Shown here: positions 1 to 8,040 of the stretch, one piece after another | Position numbering within the stretch: position 1 is the first letter of the stretch | Layout of the letters: each line of letters opens with the position of its first letter | Assembly (NCBI RefSeq): GCF_000717055.1 | Contig: NZ_JNXI01000013.1 | Span: 62,001-126,000 of the forward strand | Length of the DNA stretch: 64,000 nucleotides | From: Streptomyces iakyrus | GTDB lineage: Bacteria; Actinomycetota; Actinomycetes; Streptomycetales; Streptomycetaceae | Direction of reading: 5' to 3' | Program-made: the position numbers and the translations under genes | The notes under the pieces: model-generated | Seen by the model: the letters and a program-made list of their open reading frames with translations, nothing else | What the model was told of the DNA's origin: nothing | Databases searched by the model: none

Positions 1-1
1 G

Positions 2-469
2 CTGGAGCCCGAAGACTTCCTCTGGGAGCCCGCGGAGTACTGCTGGACGATGCGCCGGGGCCCCGACGGCGCCTGGGTCCCGGACTGGGCGGACACCGAG
101 CCCGACCCGGTCCCCGTGCCCACCCTGGGGTGGGTGAGCTGGCACATCGGATGGTGGTGGAGCGTCACCCTCGACCACGTACAGGGCCGCCCGCCCCGCG
201 ACCGGGCAGACGTCGTCTGGCCCGGTGAGGGCGCGCCGACGGTCGACTGGCTGCGGGGCCTGCGCGCCCAGTGGCTGAAGGCCCTGGACGACCTCACCGA
301 CGAGGACCTGGACGCCACGGCCCCGTTCCCCTGGCCGAACGATCCCGGGCACACCGTCGAGCACATGGTGGCGTGGGTGAACGCGGAGCTGATGAAGAAC
401 GTGAGCGAGATAGGCCAACTGCGGCTGCTGCGGACGGCGTCCGCCGTACCGGTACGTCGACATCACTAA
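2..469 (+). CDS. DinB-like protein, 5'-truncated by the window edge
   Basis: The reading frame is open from base 2 to a stop at 467-469, so the true start lies outside the window. The visible 155 residues look like the C-terminal part of a DinB/YfiT-type four-helix protein. These are often metal-binding thiol S-transferase-like or stress proteins. The segment GWVSWHIGWWW supplies the conserved His in a Trp-rich helix, and HTVEHMVAWVNAELMKN matches the last helix, which normally carries further metal-ligand histidines. An internal ATG at 50 exists, but the frame upstream reads as a plausible continuation (LEPEDFLWEPAEYCW). Fold assignment is by motif only and no substrate can be named. Confidence 0.7.
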   Translation: MEPEDFLWEPAEYCWTMRRGPDGAWVPDWADTEPDPVPVPTLGWVSWHIGWWWSVTLDHVQGRPPRDRADVVWPGEGAPTVDWLRGLRAQWLKALDDLTDEDLDATAPFPWPNDPGHTVEHMVAWVNAELMKNVSEIGQLRLLRTASAVPVRRHH

Positions 470-570
470 CGGCAGGCCTGTGACCTGCCGCGATGCGTAC
501 GACGCGGTTCACCCGGGCCGTGTCCCCGGCTCCCGGGGCGCGGCCGCCCGGGTCGTGACATCGTGGGGGC

Positions 571-1143
571 ATGAGCATCGACGTTCGCCCGGCCACGGAC
601 TTCGAGGACGTCCGTGCCGTGCTCGGGCCGAAGTCGCCCGGAGCGAACGTCTGCTGGTGCCTGAGCTACCGGATCCCCTCCCGGCTCAACAACGAACTGC
701 GCGGCCCGGCCCGCGGCGCGTACGTCGCCCAGCTGTGCAGCGCGGATCCGCCCCCGGGCGTCCTCGCCTACGACGATGACGAACCGGTCGGCTGGGCCGC
801 CGTCGCCCCGCGCGCGGGCACCTCCTTCGCCCGCAACCGCAAGATCCCGCACATCGACGACCTGCCGGTGTGGTCGCTCTGGTGCGTCCGGGTCCGCCCC
901 GGCCACCGCAAGCAGGGCATCTCGCACGCCCTCATCGCCGGCGCGGTCGGGTTCGCCCGCGACCGGGGCGCACCGGCGATCGAGGCGTACCCCCTGGACA
1001 ACGGCGACGCCAAGGTCGATCTGACGATGGCGTACGCGGGTCTGCGGAAGAACTTCGAGCGCGCCGGCTTCGTCCACGCGGCGGACACGACCTCGGTCCT
1101 GGCCGGTCACCCCCGCATTCTGATGCGCCTCGACCTGCGCTGA
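571..1143 (+). CDS. GNAT-family N-acetyltransferase
   Basis: A 190-residue protein with the GNAT acetyl-CoA site: the strand SLWCVRVRPGHRKQGIS contains the R-x-x-G/A pyrophosphate-binding loop (about residues 100-120). The helix HALIAGAVGFARDRG follows it, and a C-terminal FERAGFVHAA strand closes the fold. The N-terminal half is less conserved and includes a Cys/Trp-rich patch (NVCWCLSYR). It stands alone, preceded by a G-rich ribosome-binding stretch (gtgggggc) just before the ATG. Such proteins acetylate small molecules or protein amines; the substrate is unknown. A small hairpin RNA lies immediately downstream on the other strand. Confidence 0.85.
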   Translation: MSIDVRPATDFEDVRAVLGPKSPGANVCWCLSYRIPSRLNNELRGPARGAYVAQLCSADPPPGVLAYDDDEPVGWAAVAPRAGTSFARNRKIPHIDDLPVWSLWCVRVRPGHRKQGISHALIAGAVGFARDRGAPAIEAYPLDNGDAKVDLTMAYAGLRKNFERAGFVHAADTTSVLAGHPRILMRLDLR

Positions 1144-1162
1144 CATGGGTTCGACCCCACGC

Positions 1163-1213
1163 TGAAAAAGGCTCGACCGCTGGCGACGGGGGATGCACCA
1201 GCGGTCGAGCTAT
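1163..1213 (-). ncRNA. candidate small hairpin RNA with C-rich loop (copy B)
   Basis: On the minus strand a perfect 13-bp stem (1171-1183 with 1198-1210) encloses the 14-nt loop TGCATCCCCCGTCG and is followed by a run of five T (1169-1165), so it can act as its own terminator. An extended -10 (TG-T-TACCCT, -10 hexamer 1224-1219) sits just upstream, giving a transcript of about 50 nt starting near 1212. The loop, the closing GCTGG/CCAGC pairs and the CTTGTTACC promoter block recur at 21603-21650, while the rest of the stem differs but stays paired. It resembles the C-rich-loop actinobacterial sRNAs (6C type) but has only one hairpin. Family membership and expression are inferred. It could alternatively be a terminator alone. 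Confidence 0.6.
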
Positions 1214-1330
1214 GGCCAAGGGTAACAAGCGCTTGCCCACCGCGAGCCGACTACCCGTCAGGAAATCCCGGTTGTGACTGGTATCACTGAACTGCCGTGA
1301 TTCTCCGCCCCGTTGGACGGGACGAACTCG

Positions 1331-4300
1331 TCAGCCGTCGCACGGCGGATCGTAGGAGAGCCGGGGCAGGTACTCCCGCCAGGTGTCCGGCGTCAGCACG
1401 CCCCGGGTCATCGAGCAGATGCGGCGGACGGCCGTGTCGACGTCGAGGTCCCAGAGCCGGATCGTGTCCGCACCGCTCGACACCCCGAGCATGTGGCTGT
1501 TCGGGCTGAACGCCAGGAAGGTGCCGGTCTTGGCGTTGGGGCTCATCGACGGGCCGATCGCGGTGGCGTGCGCTGGGTCGGAGACGTTCCACAGCCGGAC
1601 GGTGCTGTCGTTGCCGCCGCTGGCCAGGGTGCGGCCGTCCCGGCTGAACGTCAGCGACACGACCGCCTCCGTGTGGCCCGTGAGCCGCGCCAGCTCGGTT
1701 GCCCCGGCGGGGTCCGTGATGTCCCAGAGGCGGACCGAGTTGTCGTCGCCGGCGCTGGCCAGGATGCGGCCGTCGCGGCTGTGGGCGAGTGCGTTGACCG
1801 CTCCGAGGTGGCCGCGCAGAGGCGCCCCGGTCAGCCGCACCCGGCCCGGGTCGGTCGCGTTCCACAGCCGGATCGTGCCGTCCGCGCTGCCGCTGGCGAG
1901 CGTCCGGCCGTCCGGGCTGAACACGAGGTGGTTGATGTAGCCCTTGTGGCCGGTGAGGGGAGTGCCGAGCGGGCGCGGCCGGGCCGGGTCGCCGATGTTC
2001 CACAGCCGGATGGTGCGGTCGTCGTAGGCGGTGGCCAGGATCTGCCCGTCGGGGCTGAAGGCCAGTGGGTCGGCGAACCGGATGCGCAAGGGTGCGGGGG
2101 AGCCGTGGCGGACCGGGCGTTCGGGGTCGCCGAGGTTCCACAGCTCCACCACCCGGTCGCCCGTCACCACCGCGAGGGTGCGGCCGTCCGGGGAGAACTC
2201 CAGGGAGCGCACGTCGCCCTTGCCCGGGCGGAACGGTTCTCCGAGACGGATCGGCCTGCCGGGCGTCCGCACGTCCCACAGCCGGATCCGCCCGTCCCGG
2301 GCCGCCGTCGCGAGCAGCCGCCCGTCCGGCCGGAACACTCCGGTCCGGCCGGTCATGTCCGACGTGGGCAGCGACCACAGGCGGACCCTGTTGTCGCCCG
2401 CCCCGGTGGCGAGCGTACGCCCGTCAGGGCTGAAGCCGAGCGCGTACATCTCGCCGCTGCTGCCCGCCAGGGGCCCTCCGACCTGCGACGCGTGCTCCGG
2501 ATCGCTGACCTTCCACAGGCTCGCGGTGCTGTCCGCGCTGGCCGCGGCGAGCATGTTCCCGTCCGGGCTGAACGCCACGGACCAGACCGGCGCGGTGTGG
2601 CCGGTGAGCGGCGCGCCGACCGCGGCCGGACGGCCCGGACCGGCCATGTTCCACAGGTGTACGGCGCCGTCCGCGCTGCCGCTGGCGAGCGTGCGCCCGT
2701 CGGGGCTGAAGGCCACGGAGTGCACGGTGGCGGTGTGACCGGTCAGCGGCGCCCCGGCCGGCTCCGGGTGCCCCGGGCCGGACACGTCCCACAGCCGGAT
2801 CGTGCCGTCGTCGCCCCCCGCGGCCAGCGTCCGGCCGTCCGGGCCGAACGCCACCGACCGCACGGCTGCCGTGTGCCCGGTCAGAGGCTCGCCCCGGGCC
2901 CGCGGCCGGCTCGTGTCGGCCACGTTCCACAGCCGGACGGTGCGGTCGTCGCCGGCGGAGGCCAGCGTGCGCCCGTCCGGGCTGAAGGCGATCAGGTAGA
3001 TCGTGCCGTCGTGGCCGGTCAGGGGCTCGCCGAGCGGCTTGGGGCGCCCGGGGTCGGTCACGTCCCACAGCCGGATCGTGCCGTCGTCGGACGCGCTGGC
3101 CAGCGTCCGGCCGTCCGGGCTGAAGACCGCGCTGCTCACCCAGCTCGTGTGACCGGTGAGGGGCCTGCCCAGCGGCTCGGGGCGCCTGGGGTCGGCGACG
3201 TCCCACAGCCGTACGGTCCGGTCGTAGCTGGCGGTGGCCAGGACCTGTCCGTCCGGGCTGAAGGTCGTGAGGTAGACGGCGCCCGTGTGGCCGGTGAGGG
3301 GGGTGGAGAGCGGGGCGTTCACGATGGAGATCAGGCGGCTGTTCGCGCCCTTGTCGTCGGGCCGCAGCCCGTGCGCCACGAGGTCGAGCTGCGCGGACAG
3401 CGACGGATCGGTGTGCTGGACGCGGTCGGACTGGGCGAGCACCTGCTCGAAGACGGCCGCGTCCCGCTGCTTCCAGGCGACGACGGCCGACCCGCCGGCC
3501 AGCAACGCCAGTACGACCAGCGCCGCCACCGCGCCCCGGCTGATCCAGATGATCCGTCTGCGCAGCCGCACGGACGCGGCCAGGAACTCCACCGCGCTGC
3601 GGGTCAGGAACGTGTCCCCGGCGGATCTCGCCCAGGTGTGGGCCTGCTCCAGCCGGGAGCCCCGGTAGAGCAGGGAGGTGTCGCGGCCGGACTCCTCCCA
3701 GGCCCGGCCGTCCTCCTCCAGGCGCTGGCGCAGCAGATTGCCCTGCCGGTCCTCGTCGATCCAGTCGCGCAGCCGCGGCCAGGCGTGCAGCAGTGCCTCG
3801 TGGGTGATCTCCACGGTCTCCGCGTCGAGCGTCACCAGCCGGGCGCGGACCAGCGCTTCGAGGGACTCCTCGGTCTTGCCCGGGTCGGCCGACTCCCGCG
3901 CCAGCTGGTCCCGGGTTCCGCGACGGCGCGTGGCCTGGGTGTCCTCGCCCAGCCGGATCAGACGGAGCAGGAGCAGCCGGGCGGCCGTGCGCGCGGCCGG
4001 ACCGAGGCCGGCCCAGGCCCGTTCGGCGGTCGCCGCGACCGCGCCCTGGATGCCGCCGGCCGCGCGGTAGCCGGCCAGCGTGAGCCGGCCCCCCTTCCGG
4101 CGCTGCCAGGTGGCGAGCAGGGCGTGCGAGAGGAGGGGCAGCACGCCCGCATCGTGCGCCGGACGCAGGCCGTCGGCACTGACCTCCCGGACGATCAGCT
4201 CCGCGAGGCCCGGTTCCAGCTCCAGGCCGACGGCCTTGGCCGGGCCGGTCACCGCCTCGCGCAGCTCCGCCGTGGTCAGCGGCCCGAGCACCATGTGCCG

Positions 4301-5563
4301 GTGCTGGAGCGCGTCGGCCAGCTCGGGGTATCGCAGGCAGCGGTAGTAGAAGTCGGCGCGGATGCCCAGCACCACGACCGCCGGGGCCGGTTCGCCGGGG
4401 CCGGCGGGCGAGCAGGCGGCGTGCAGAACCTCGATGAAGGCGCGCCGGTCCGCCTCGTCGGGGCAGAGCGTGAACGTTTCCTCGAACTGGTCCACGATCA
4501 CGACCGGACGGGCCCCGGAAGGAGCCACGCGCCGGGCCCAGGCGGCGACGGCGGCGCGGGCGGTGTCGGGGTCCGGGGCCGGTGGGTGGTCGGGGTCCGG
4601 GGCCGGGGCCGGGTGGTGGTCGGCGTCCGGGGCCGGTCGGGTGGCGGGCTCCTGAGGGGCGGGGTTCTCCGTGGGGGATGGCCCGGGGGCATCTCCGGCC
4701 GCATCCGGCCGGGGCGAGGCTCCGCCGGGCAGGGTCGTCGTCGAGGCCGTCGCCGAGGCCGTCGTCGAGGCCGTCGTCGAGGCCGTCGACGGGGCCGTCG
4801 TCGGGGCCAGCAGGACGGACGCCAGCTCGGGGATGCGGCGGCACAGCTCCGCGAGCGGATCACCCCCCGGTACGAGCTGCACGACGTGCCGCGCCCGGCC
4901 ACCGCCGCCGCTACCGCTGCCGCCGCCGCCCCTGCCGTCGCCGTCGTCCCCGCCCGGCGCACCGCCCCGCAGGGCCGGCACCAGACCGGCGTTCAGCAGC
5001 GAGGACTTCCCCGCCCCCGACGCGCCCACGAGCATCACCAGGCCGCCCGTGTCCGCGGCGGCCCCGAGCTGGGTGACGAGCGCGTCCGTGCTCCGCTCCC
5101 GGCCGAAGAACCACCGGGCGTCCTCCCGACGGTAGGAGGCCAGCCCGCGGTACGGGCACACCCCGCCCGGCGCGGACGCGGCCGCCTCCGCGGACCGTTC
5201 CTCGCCCGCGGACGCCGCGGGGCGCTCGCCGACCGGGTCGGCCACCGCACGTTCCCAGAGCCGCTGCCACTGGCCGAGGTCGTACAGGCCGGGGGAGACC
5301 GGCGTGGGCCGCGAGCGCCGCGCCTCGGGGATCAGCACCTGGAGCACGGCCGCGAGAGCGGGGAACTGGGCCGGTACGTTCCGGGCCCGCCGCCAGTCGC
5401 TGATGCGCTGGGCGGACACCCGCACGGGCCGCCCGCGTTCGTCGATCCGCTGGAGCCGGGCGACCGCTTCGGACACCCGTTTGAGAGGAGGGTTGCCGGC
5501 TTCCTTGTACAGCAGTGCGAGGCGTTCCGCGAAGGCGGTGCGTGCCCCTGAGTCGGAACTCAA
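1331..5563 (-). CDS. HTH / nSTAND1 NTPase / WD40-repeat protein
   Basis: A 1410-residue signal-transduction ATPase. Residues 1-80 form a helix-turn-helix-like N-terminus (RVSAQRISDWRRARNVP). The nSTAND1 module follows: CPYRGLASYRREDARWFFGRE (about 136-156), Walker A GASGAGKSS (180-188), Walker B VVIVDQFEE (354-362) and the ITHEALLHAWPRL helix near 586-598. A single membrane segment lies at 670-697. From about 756 to the end there are 14 WD40 units (SPDGRTLAS...IRLWDV), enough for two seven-bladed propellers; units 7-10 are the most degenerate. Unusually, about 130 low-complexity residues (Gly/Ser, Thr/Ser-Ala and Pro/Asp repeats, 201-335) split Walker A from Walker B. The start is TTG, supported by AAGGAG 8 nt upstream. 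Family members act as switch-like sensors; the trigger and output are unknown, and a role in defence is only a possibility. Confidence 0.9.
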   Translation of the reverse strand: MSSDSGARTAFAERLALLYKEAGNPPLKRVSEAVARLQRIDERGRPVRVSAQRISDWRRARNVPAQFPALAAVLQVLIPEARRSRPTPVSPGLYDLGQWQRLWERAVADPVGERPAASAGEERSAEAAASAPGGVCPYRGLASYRREDARWFFGRERSTDALVTQLGAAADTGGLVMLVGASGAGKSSLLNAGLVPALRGGAPGGDDGDGRGGGGSGSGGGGRARHVVQLVPGGDPLAELCRRIPELASVLLAPTTAPSTASTTASTTASATASTTTLPGGASPRPDAAGDAPGPSPTENPAPQEPATRPAPDADHHPAPAPDPDHPPAPDPDTARAAVAAWARRVAPSGARPVVIVDQFEETFTLCPDEADRRAFIEVLHAACSPAGPGEPAPAVVVLGIRADFYYRCLRYPELADALQHRHMVLGPLTTAELREAVTGPAKAVGLELEPGLAELIVREVSADGLRPAHDAGVLPLLSHALLATWQRRKGGRLTLAGYRAAGGIQGAVAATAERAWAGLGPAARTAARLLLLRLIRLGEDTQATRRRGTRDQLARESADPGKTEESLEALVRARLVTLDAETVEITHEALLHAWPRLRDWIDEDRQGNLLRQRLEEDGRAWEESGRDTSLLYRGSRLEQAHTWARSAGDTFLTRSAVEFLAASVRLRRRIIWISRGAVAALVVLALLAGGSAVVAWKQRDAAVFEQVLAQSDRVQHTDPSLSAQLDLVAHGLRPDDKGANSRLISIVNAPLSTPLTGHTGAVYLTTFSPDGQVLATASYDRTVRLWDVADPRRPEPLGRPLTGHTSWVSSAVFSPDGRTLASASDDGTIRLWDVTDPGRPKPLGEPLTGHDGTIYLIAFSPDGRTLASAGDDRTVRLWNVADTSRPRARGEPLTGHTAAVRSVAFGPDGRTLAAGGDDGTIRLWDVSGPGHPEPAGAPLTGHTATVHSVAFSPDGRTLASGSADGAVHLWNMAGPGRPAAVGAPLTGHTAPVWSVAFSPDGNMLAAASADSTASLWKVSDPEHASQVGGPLAGSSGEMYALGFSPDGRTLATGAGDNRVRLWSLPTSDMTGRTGVFRPDGRLLATAARDGRIRLWDVRTPGRPIRLGEPFRPGKGDVRSLEFSPDGRTLAVVTGDRVVELWNLGDPERPVRHGSPAPLRIRFADPLAFSPDGQILATAYDDRTIRLWNIGDPARPRPLGTPLTGHKGYINHLVFSPDGRTLASGSADGTIRLWNATDPGRVRLTGAPLRGHLGAVNALAHSRDGRILASAGDDNSVRLWDITDPAGATELARLTGHTEAVVSLTFSRDGRTLASGGNDSTVRLWNVSDPAHATAIGPSMSPNAKTGTFLAFSPNSHMLGVSSGADTIRLWDLDVDTAVRRICSMTRGVLTPDTWREYLPRLSYDPPCDG
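4739..4802. repeat. 12-bp tandem repeat inside the STAND gene
   Basis: Several imperfect copies of GAGGCCGTCGTC lie head to tail within the coding sequence. On the minus strand they encode an Ala-Ser/Thr-Thr-rich linker (AST-TAST-TAST pattern, protein residues about 257-277) between the Walker A and Walker B halves of the NTPase. The repeat preserves the frame because its period is a multiple of three, so copy number could vary without breaking the protein. Confidence 0.8.
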
Positions 5564-5752
5564 GGTCTCAGCTCCTTACTTCCCACGCCTGGACGTCCGG
5601 ACCGGAAAGCTCACTTTATATGGCTGACCTGCGGTAATGCCGCCTGCTGGACGCCGGAACCTCCTCCCCGGTGGCCGAAAATGGCAGGATCCGGACGCAC
5701 CAGCGGGCTCATCCGGTCAGCTGCCGTCCGAGCCGGACGACGACAGCCCCAC

Positions 5753-5796
5753 CGTCCGGTACCGGTCCCCACGAGGGGAGGGACCGGTACCGGACG
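5753..5796. repeat. perfect 17-bp inverted repeat in divergent intergenic region
   Basis: In the 383-bp gap between the STAND gene and the next gene, 5753-5769 and 5780-5796 are exact reverse complements with a 10-nt spacer. Each arm also contains the palindrome CCGGTACCGG. There is no T-run on either side, so a factor-independent terminator is less likely than an operator or RNA hairpin. The minus-strand side of the gap holds TATAAA near 5617 as a possible -10 for the STAND gene. Confidence 0.7.
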
Positions 5797-5946
5797 ACGT
5801 GGTGATCCTCCCCGGGGGACCCCGCCCCGCAACCCCGGCGGACCGTCCGGTTCACCCCCGGTCGAGGAGCGCTCTCGGACCCTGGATAAATGACGACCCG
5901 TCAGCTATGGTCGCCCTGCCGTACCGCTTCGGAGCGACGTACAGGG

Positions 5947-6423
5947 GTGAGCGCCGTGGAGTCACGTCCCGAGAGCCCACAGCCGCAGGGTGCTCCGCGC
6001 TGGGTCGCGATGTTCTACCGGCCGGCCGCGGGTTCCTGGCGCACGGCAGCGCAGTCGCCTCACCGCTCACCCGTGCTGTACGCCCTCGGCGAGATGACCC
6101 GGGCCGTGCGGGCCCGGGGCGACGAGGTGACGGTGGCCTTGTGGGGGCCGAAGGACGGCGCGTGGCACCGGTACGACGCCCCGCAGCCGCAGACCGCCGT
6201 GCACCGGCCGGATCCCGAGCCCTCCCCCGGCGGACCGGCCACCCTGGCCGAGCGGATGACCGGCCGCCGCCACCAGGTCCTCATGGCCGGCCTGACCAAC
6301 GCGGGCCTCTACGACCTCTCCCCCGAGGACGACACGACCGTCCAGACCCTGGTCGAACGGCTCGACGAGGCCGCCGTACGCCGGGTCGCCCACTGGCTGA
6401 CGACCGCCGGGGGCACGCGGTAG
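5947..6423 (+). CDS. hypothetical protein
   Basis: A 158-residue protein of unknown function, rich in Arg/Pro and lacking membrane segments or cysteines. A GTG at 5947 is chosen as start; the upstream in-frame ATG at 5890 lies in AT-richer, promoter-like DNA, and a second in-frame GTG is at 5956. The central part (WVAMFYRPAAGSWRTAA, LYALGEMTRAVRARGDEVTVALWGPKDG) looks like a compact folded domain. The C-terminal stretch (LVERLDEAAVRRVAHWLTTA) is helical. No catalytic motif is visible. The ferredoxin gene follows 88 bp later in the same direction, but nothing links the two. Confidence 0.65.
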   Translation: MSAVESRPESPQPQGAPRWVAMFYRPAAGSWRTAAQSPHRSPVLYALGEMTRAVRARGDEVTVALWGPKDGAWHRYDAPQPQTAVHRPDPEPSPGGPATLAERMTGRRHQVLMAGLTNAGLYDLSPEDDTTVQTLVERLDEAAVRRVAHWLTTAGGTR

Positions 6424-6511
6424 CCGGGCCGGTTCGGCCGGCGGCCTGCTGGGCAGGCAGACTCCTGACGGCCACCGGCTCCCGATGCCGTCAGGAGGGA
6501 GACAAAGCGGT

Positions 6512-6763
6512 ATGAAGGTCTCTGTCGACCGCGATCTCTGCTACGGCTCCGCCGAGTGCGCCCACCGGGCTCCGGCCGTCTTCGAGTTCGTCGACGGCTT
6601 CGGGGTCGTCCGCCCGGGCCGCGAACGGACGGGCGAGGACCCGGAGGTCCTGGAGGCGGTGGAGAAGTGCCCGAGCCAGGCGATCGGTATCACCGGCTCA
6701 CCACACGCGACGCCGGACCTGCCGGATCAGCCGGATCAGCCGGATCAGCCGGATCAGCCTTAG
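6512..6763 (+). CDS. small [3Fe-4S]-type ferredoxin
   Basis: An 83-residue electron carrier. The cluster ligands are C10 and C16 (CYGSAEC) and the Cys of KCPSQAI; the fourth position of a 4Fe ferredoxin is absent, as in Streptomyces ferredoxins that serve cytochromes P450. AGGAGGGA lies 11 nt upstream of the ATG, and a longer in-frame start at 6485 is not supported. The C-terminus ends in four DQP units encoded by four exact GGATCAGCC 9-mers (6724-6759), an unusual tail for this family. No P450 gene is adjacent in the window. The PIG-L gene begins 10 bp later and may be co-transcribed. Confidence 0.88.
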   Translation: MKVSVDRDLCYGSAECAHRAPAVFEFVDGFGVVRPGRERTGEDPEVLEAVEKCPSQAIGITGSPHATPDLPDQPDQPDQPDQP

Positions 6764-6772
6764 GGACGGCCG

Positions 6773-7525
6773 ATGTCGGCGCCGAGCGTCCTCGCGGTTT
6801 TCGCCCACCCCGATGACGAGTCCCTGTCGGCGGGCGGCATCCTCGCCCGCCACGCCGACGCGGGAGCGCGCACGGCCGTCGTCACGCCGACCTGGTCGGC
6901 GGACACCCCGCGCGCTGCCGAACTCGCCGAAGCGCTCCGCATCCTGGGCGCCGGCCAGCCCCGCATGCTGGGCTACGCCGACTCCCGCGTCCCGCACTCG
7001 GCCCCGGGCAGACCACGCTGGTGCGACGCCCCGCTGGACGACGCGGTGGGGGCCCTGGTCGCGCACCTGCGCGACGTCCGCCCGGAGATCGTCGTCACCC
7101 ACGACGCCTACGGCGGCCTGACCGGCCACGAGGACCACGTGCACACCCACCGGGTGACCACGCTCGCGGTGCACGCCGCCGGTCTGGAACGCCTCTTCCC
7201 GGAGGCCGGGGAGCCCTGGCAGCCGAGCGCCCTGTACCTGGCCACCCACCCGCACTCGGCCCTGCGGGCGTGGAGCGGGCACTGGGCACCCACGGGCAAG
7301 GCGATGCGCACGGTCCCCGACGAACACGTCTCCGCCACCGTCGACGTCACCCCCTGGCTGGACCGGAAGATCGCCGCAATCCTGGCCCACCGCACAGAGG
7401 TGGCACGGGGAGCCGCGCCGGGCCTGATCGCCGCCCTCTCCGCGCCCGAGCGGGAACGGCTGCTCGGCACGGAGTGGTTCACCTGCCACGACCTGACGCC
7501 GACGGCACCTCCCCGGCCGGGCTGA
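6773..7525 (+). CDS. PIG-L family N-acetyl deacetylase
   Basis: A 250-residue zinc-dependent deacetylase of the LmbE/MshB superfamily. The signature AHPDDE is at residues 11-16, where the His and the second Asp are zinc ligands; the third ligand is probably in HEDHVHTHRVT, about residues 120-130. Family members remove acetyl groups from GlcNAc-containing substrates such as the mycothiol precursor and mycothiol conjugates, but the sequence does not show which substrate this one uses. It begins 10 bp after the ferredoxin stop and ends facing the convergent L7/L12-like gene. Confidence 0.88.
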   Translation: MSAPSVLAVFAHPDDESLSAGGILARHADAGARTAVVTPTWSADTPRAAELAEALRILGAGQPRMLGYADSRVPHSAPGRPRWCDAPLDDAVGALVAHLRDVRPEIVVTHDAYGGLTGHEDHVHTHRVTTLAVHAAGLERLFPEAGEPWQPSALYLATHPHSALRAWSGHWAPTGKAMRTVPDEHVSATVDVTPWLDRKIAAILAHRTEVARGAAPGLIAALSAPERERLLGTEWFTCHDLTPTAPPRPG

Positions 7526-7535
7526 TCGCCGCCCC

Positions 7536-7916
7536 TCAGTCCGCCGCCGGCCGGCCGCCCAGCTCCAGGACGAGGTGGTAGCCGCCGGCCAGGTCGACAC
7601 CGGTCCGCTCGCGGAGCAGCTTGACGGCGGCGATCTGCTGGTCGTCGTCGAGCAGAGCGGTCAGCTCCGCGACCAGTTCGGCATCGAGCCGGCGCAGCGC
7701 GGCCAGCCCCTCGGCGTTGCTCGTGGGCAACGCCTGCCCCTCGGCGAGCAGTTCCACGGCCTCCCGGGCCGGCCCCCGCTTGAGCCAGGAGCCCCTGCGC
7801 AACCGCCGCACGGCCTTGCCCGTACGCCCGTCCGCGGCCAGCGCCCTGGCATCGTCCTGGGCTTCCCGCCCGACGGGCGTGATGAGGGCGGCCGTTCGCG
7901 CCTTGGTGTTCGTCAT
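7536..7916 (-). CDS. ribosomal protein L7/L12 C-terminal-domain-like protein
   Basis: A 126-residue protein. The last 45 residues (LLDDDQQIAAVKLLRERTG, then AGGYHLVLEL) follow the pattern of the L7/L12 C-terminal domain (K-I-x-V-I-K-x-V-R-x-x-T-x-L-x-L-x-x-A). The N-terminal part, RGSWLKRGPAREAVELLAEG, does not match the L12 dimerisation domain. It is therefore not the ribosomal stalk protein. The start ATG at 7916 has AGGAG 7 nt upstream. It lies just outside the left end of the integrated element. In the uninterrupted chromosome it would sit directly downstream of tRNA-Ser(UGA). Function unknown. Confidence 0.75.
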   Translation of the reverse strand: MTNTKARTAALITPVGREAQDDARALAADGRTGKAVRRLRRGSWLKRGPAREAVELLAEGQALPTSNAEGLAALRRLDAELVAELTALLDDDQQIAAVKLLRERTGVDLAGGYHLVLELGGRPAAD

Positions 7917-7981
7917 GGCACTCCTGCGTCGTGGGGTCTCAAGACTGAAGACGGTACGGAGCCGGCCGCCGTTGCCCCATG

Positions 7982-8018
7982 CGGAAGGGGTGCCCCTCGT
8001 CGAGGGGCACCCCTTCCG
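7982..8018. terminator. strong inverted repeat, probable native tRNA-Ser terminator
   Basis: Arms 7982-7999 and 8001-8018 are perfect 18-bp reverse complements around a single base, giving a very stable hairpin without a T-run. It lies 22 bp outside the left attachment repeat. If the element were excised, it would follow the tRNA-Ser(UGA) 3' end directly, so it is most likely the original transcription terminator of that tRNA. Confidence 0.7.
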
Positions 8019-8040
8019 GACTTGCACATCCATGACCTGC

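Noticed and set aside
1313..5551. Open reading frame of 1412 codons opposite the STAND gene
   Set aside because: It mirrors the WD40 gene in an antisense frame, has Arg/Gly/Pro/Val-biased content without domain structure, and the opposite strand shows clear motifs.
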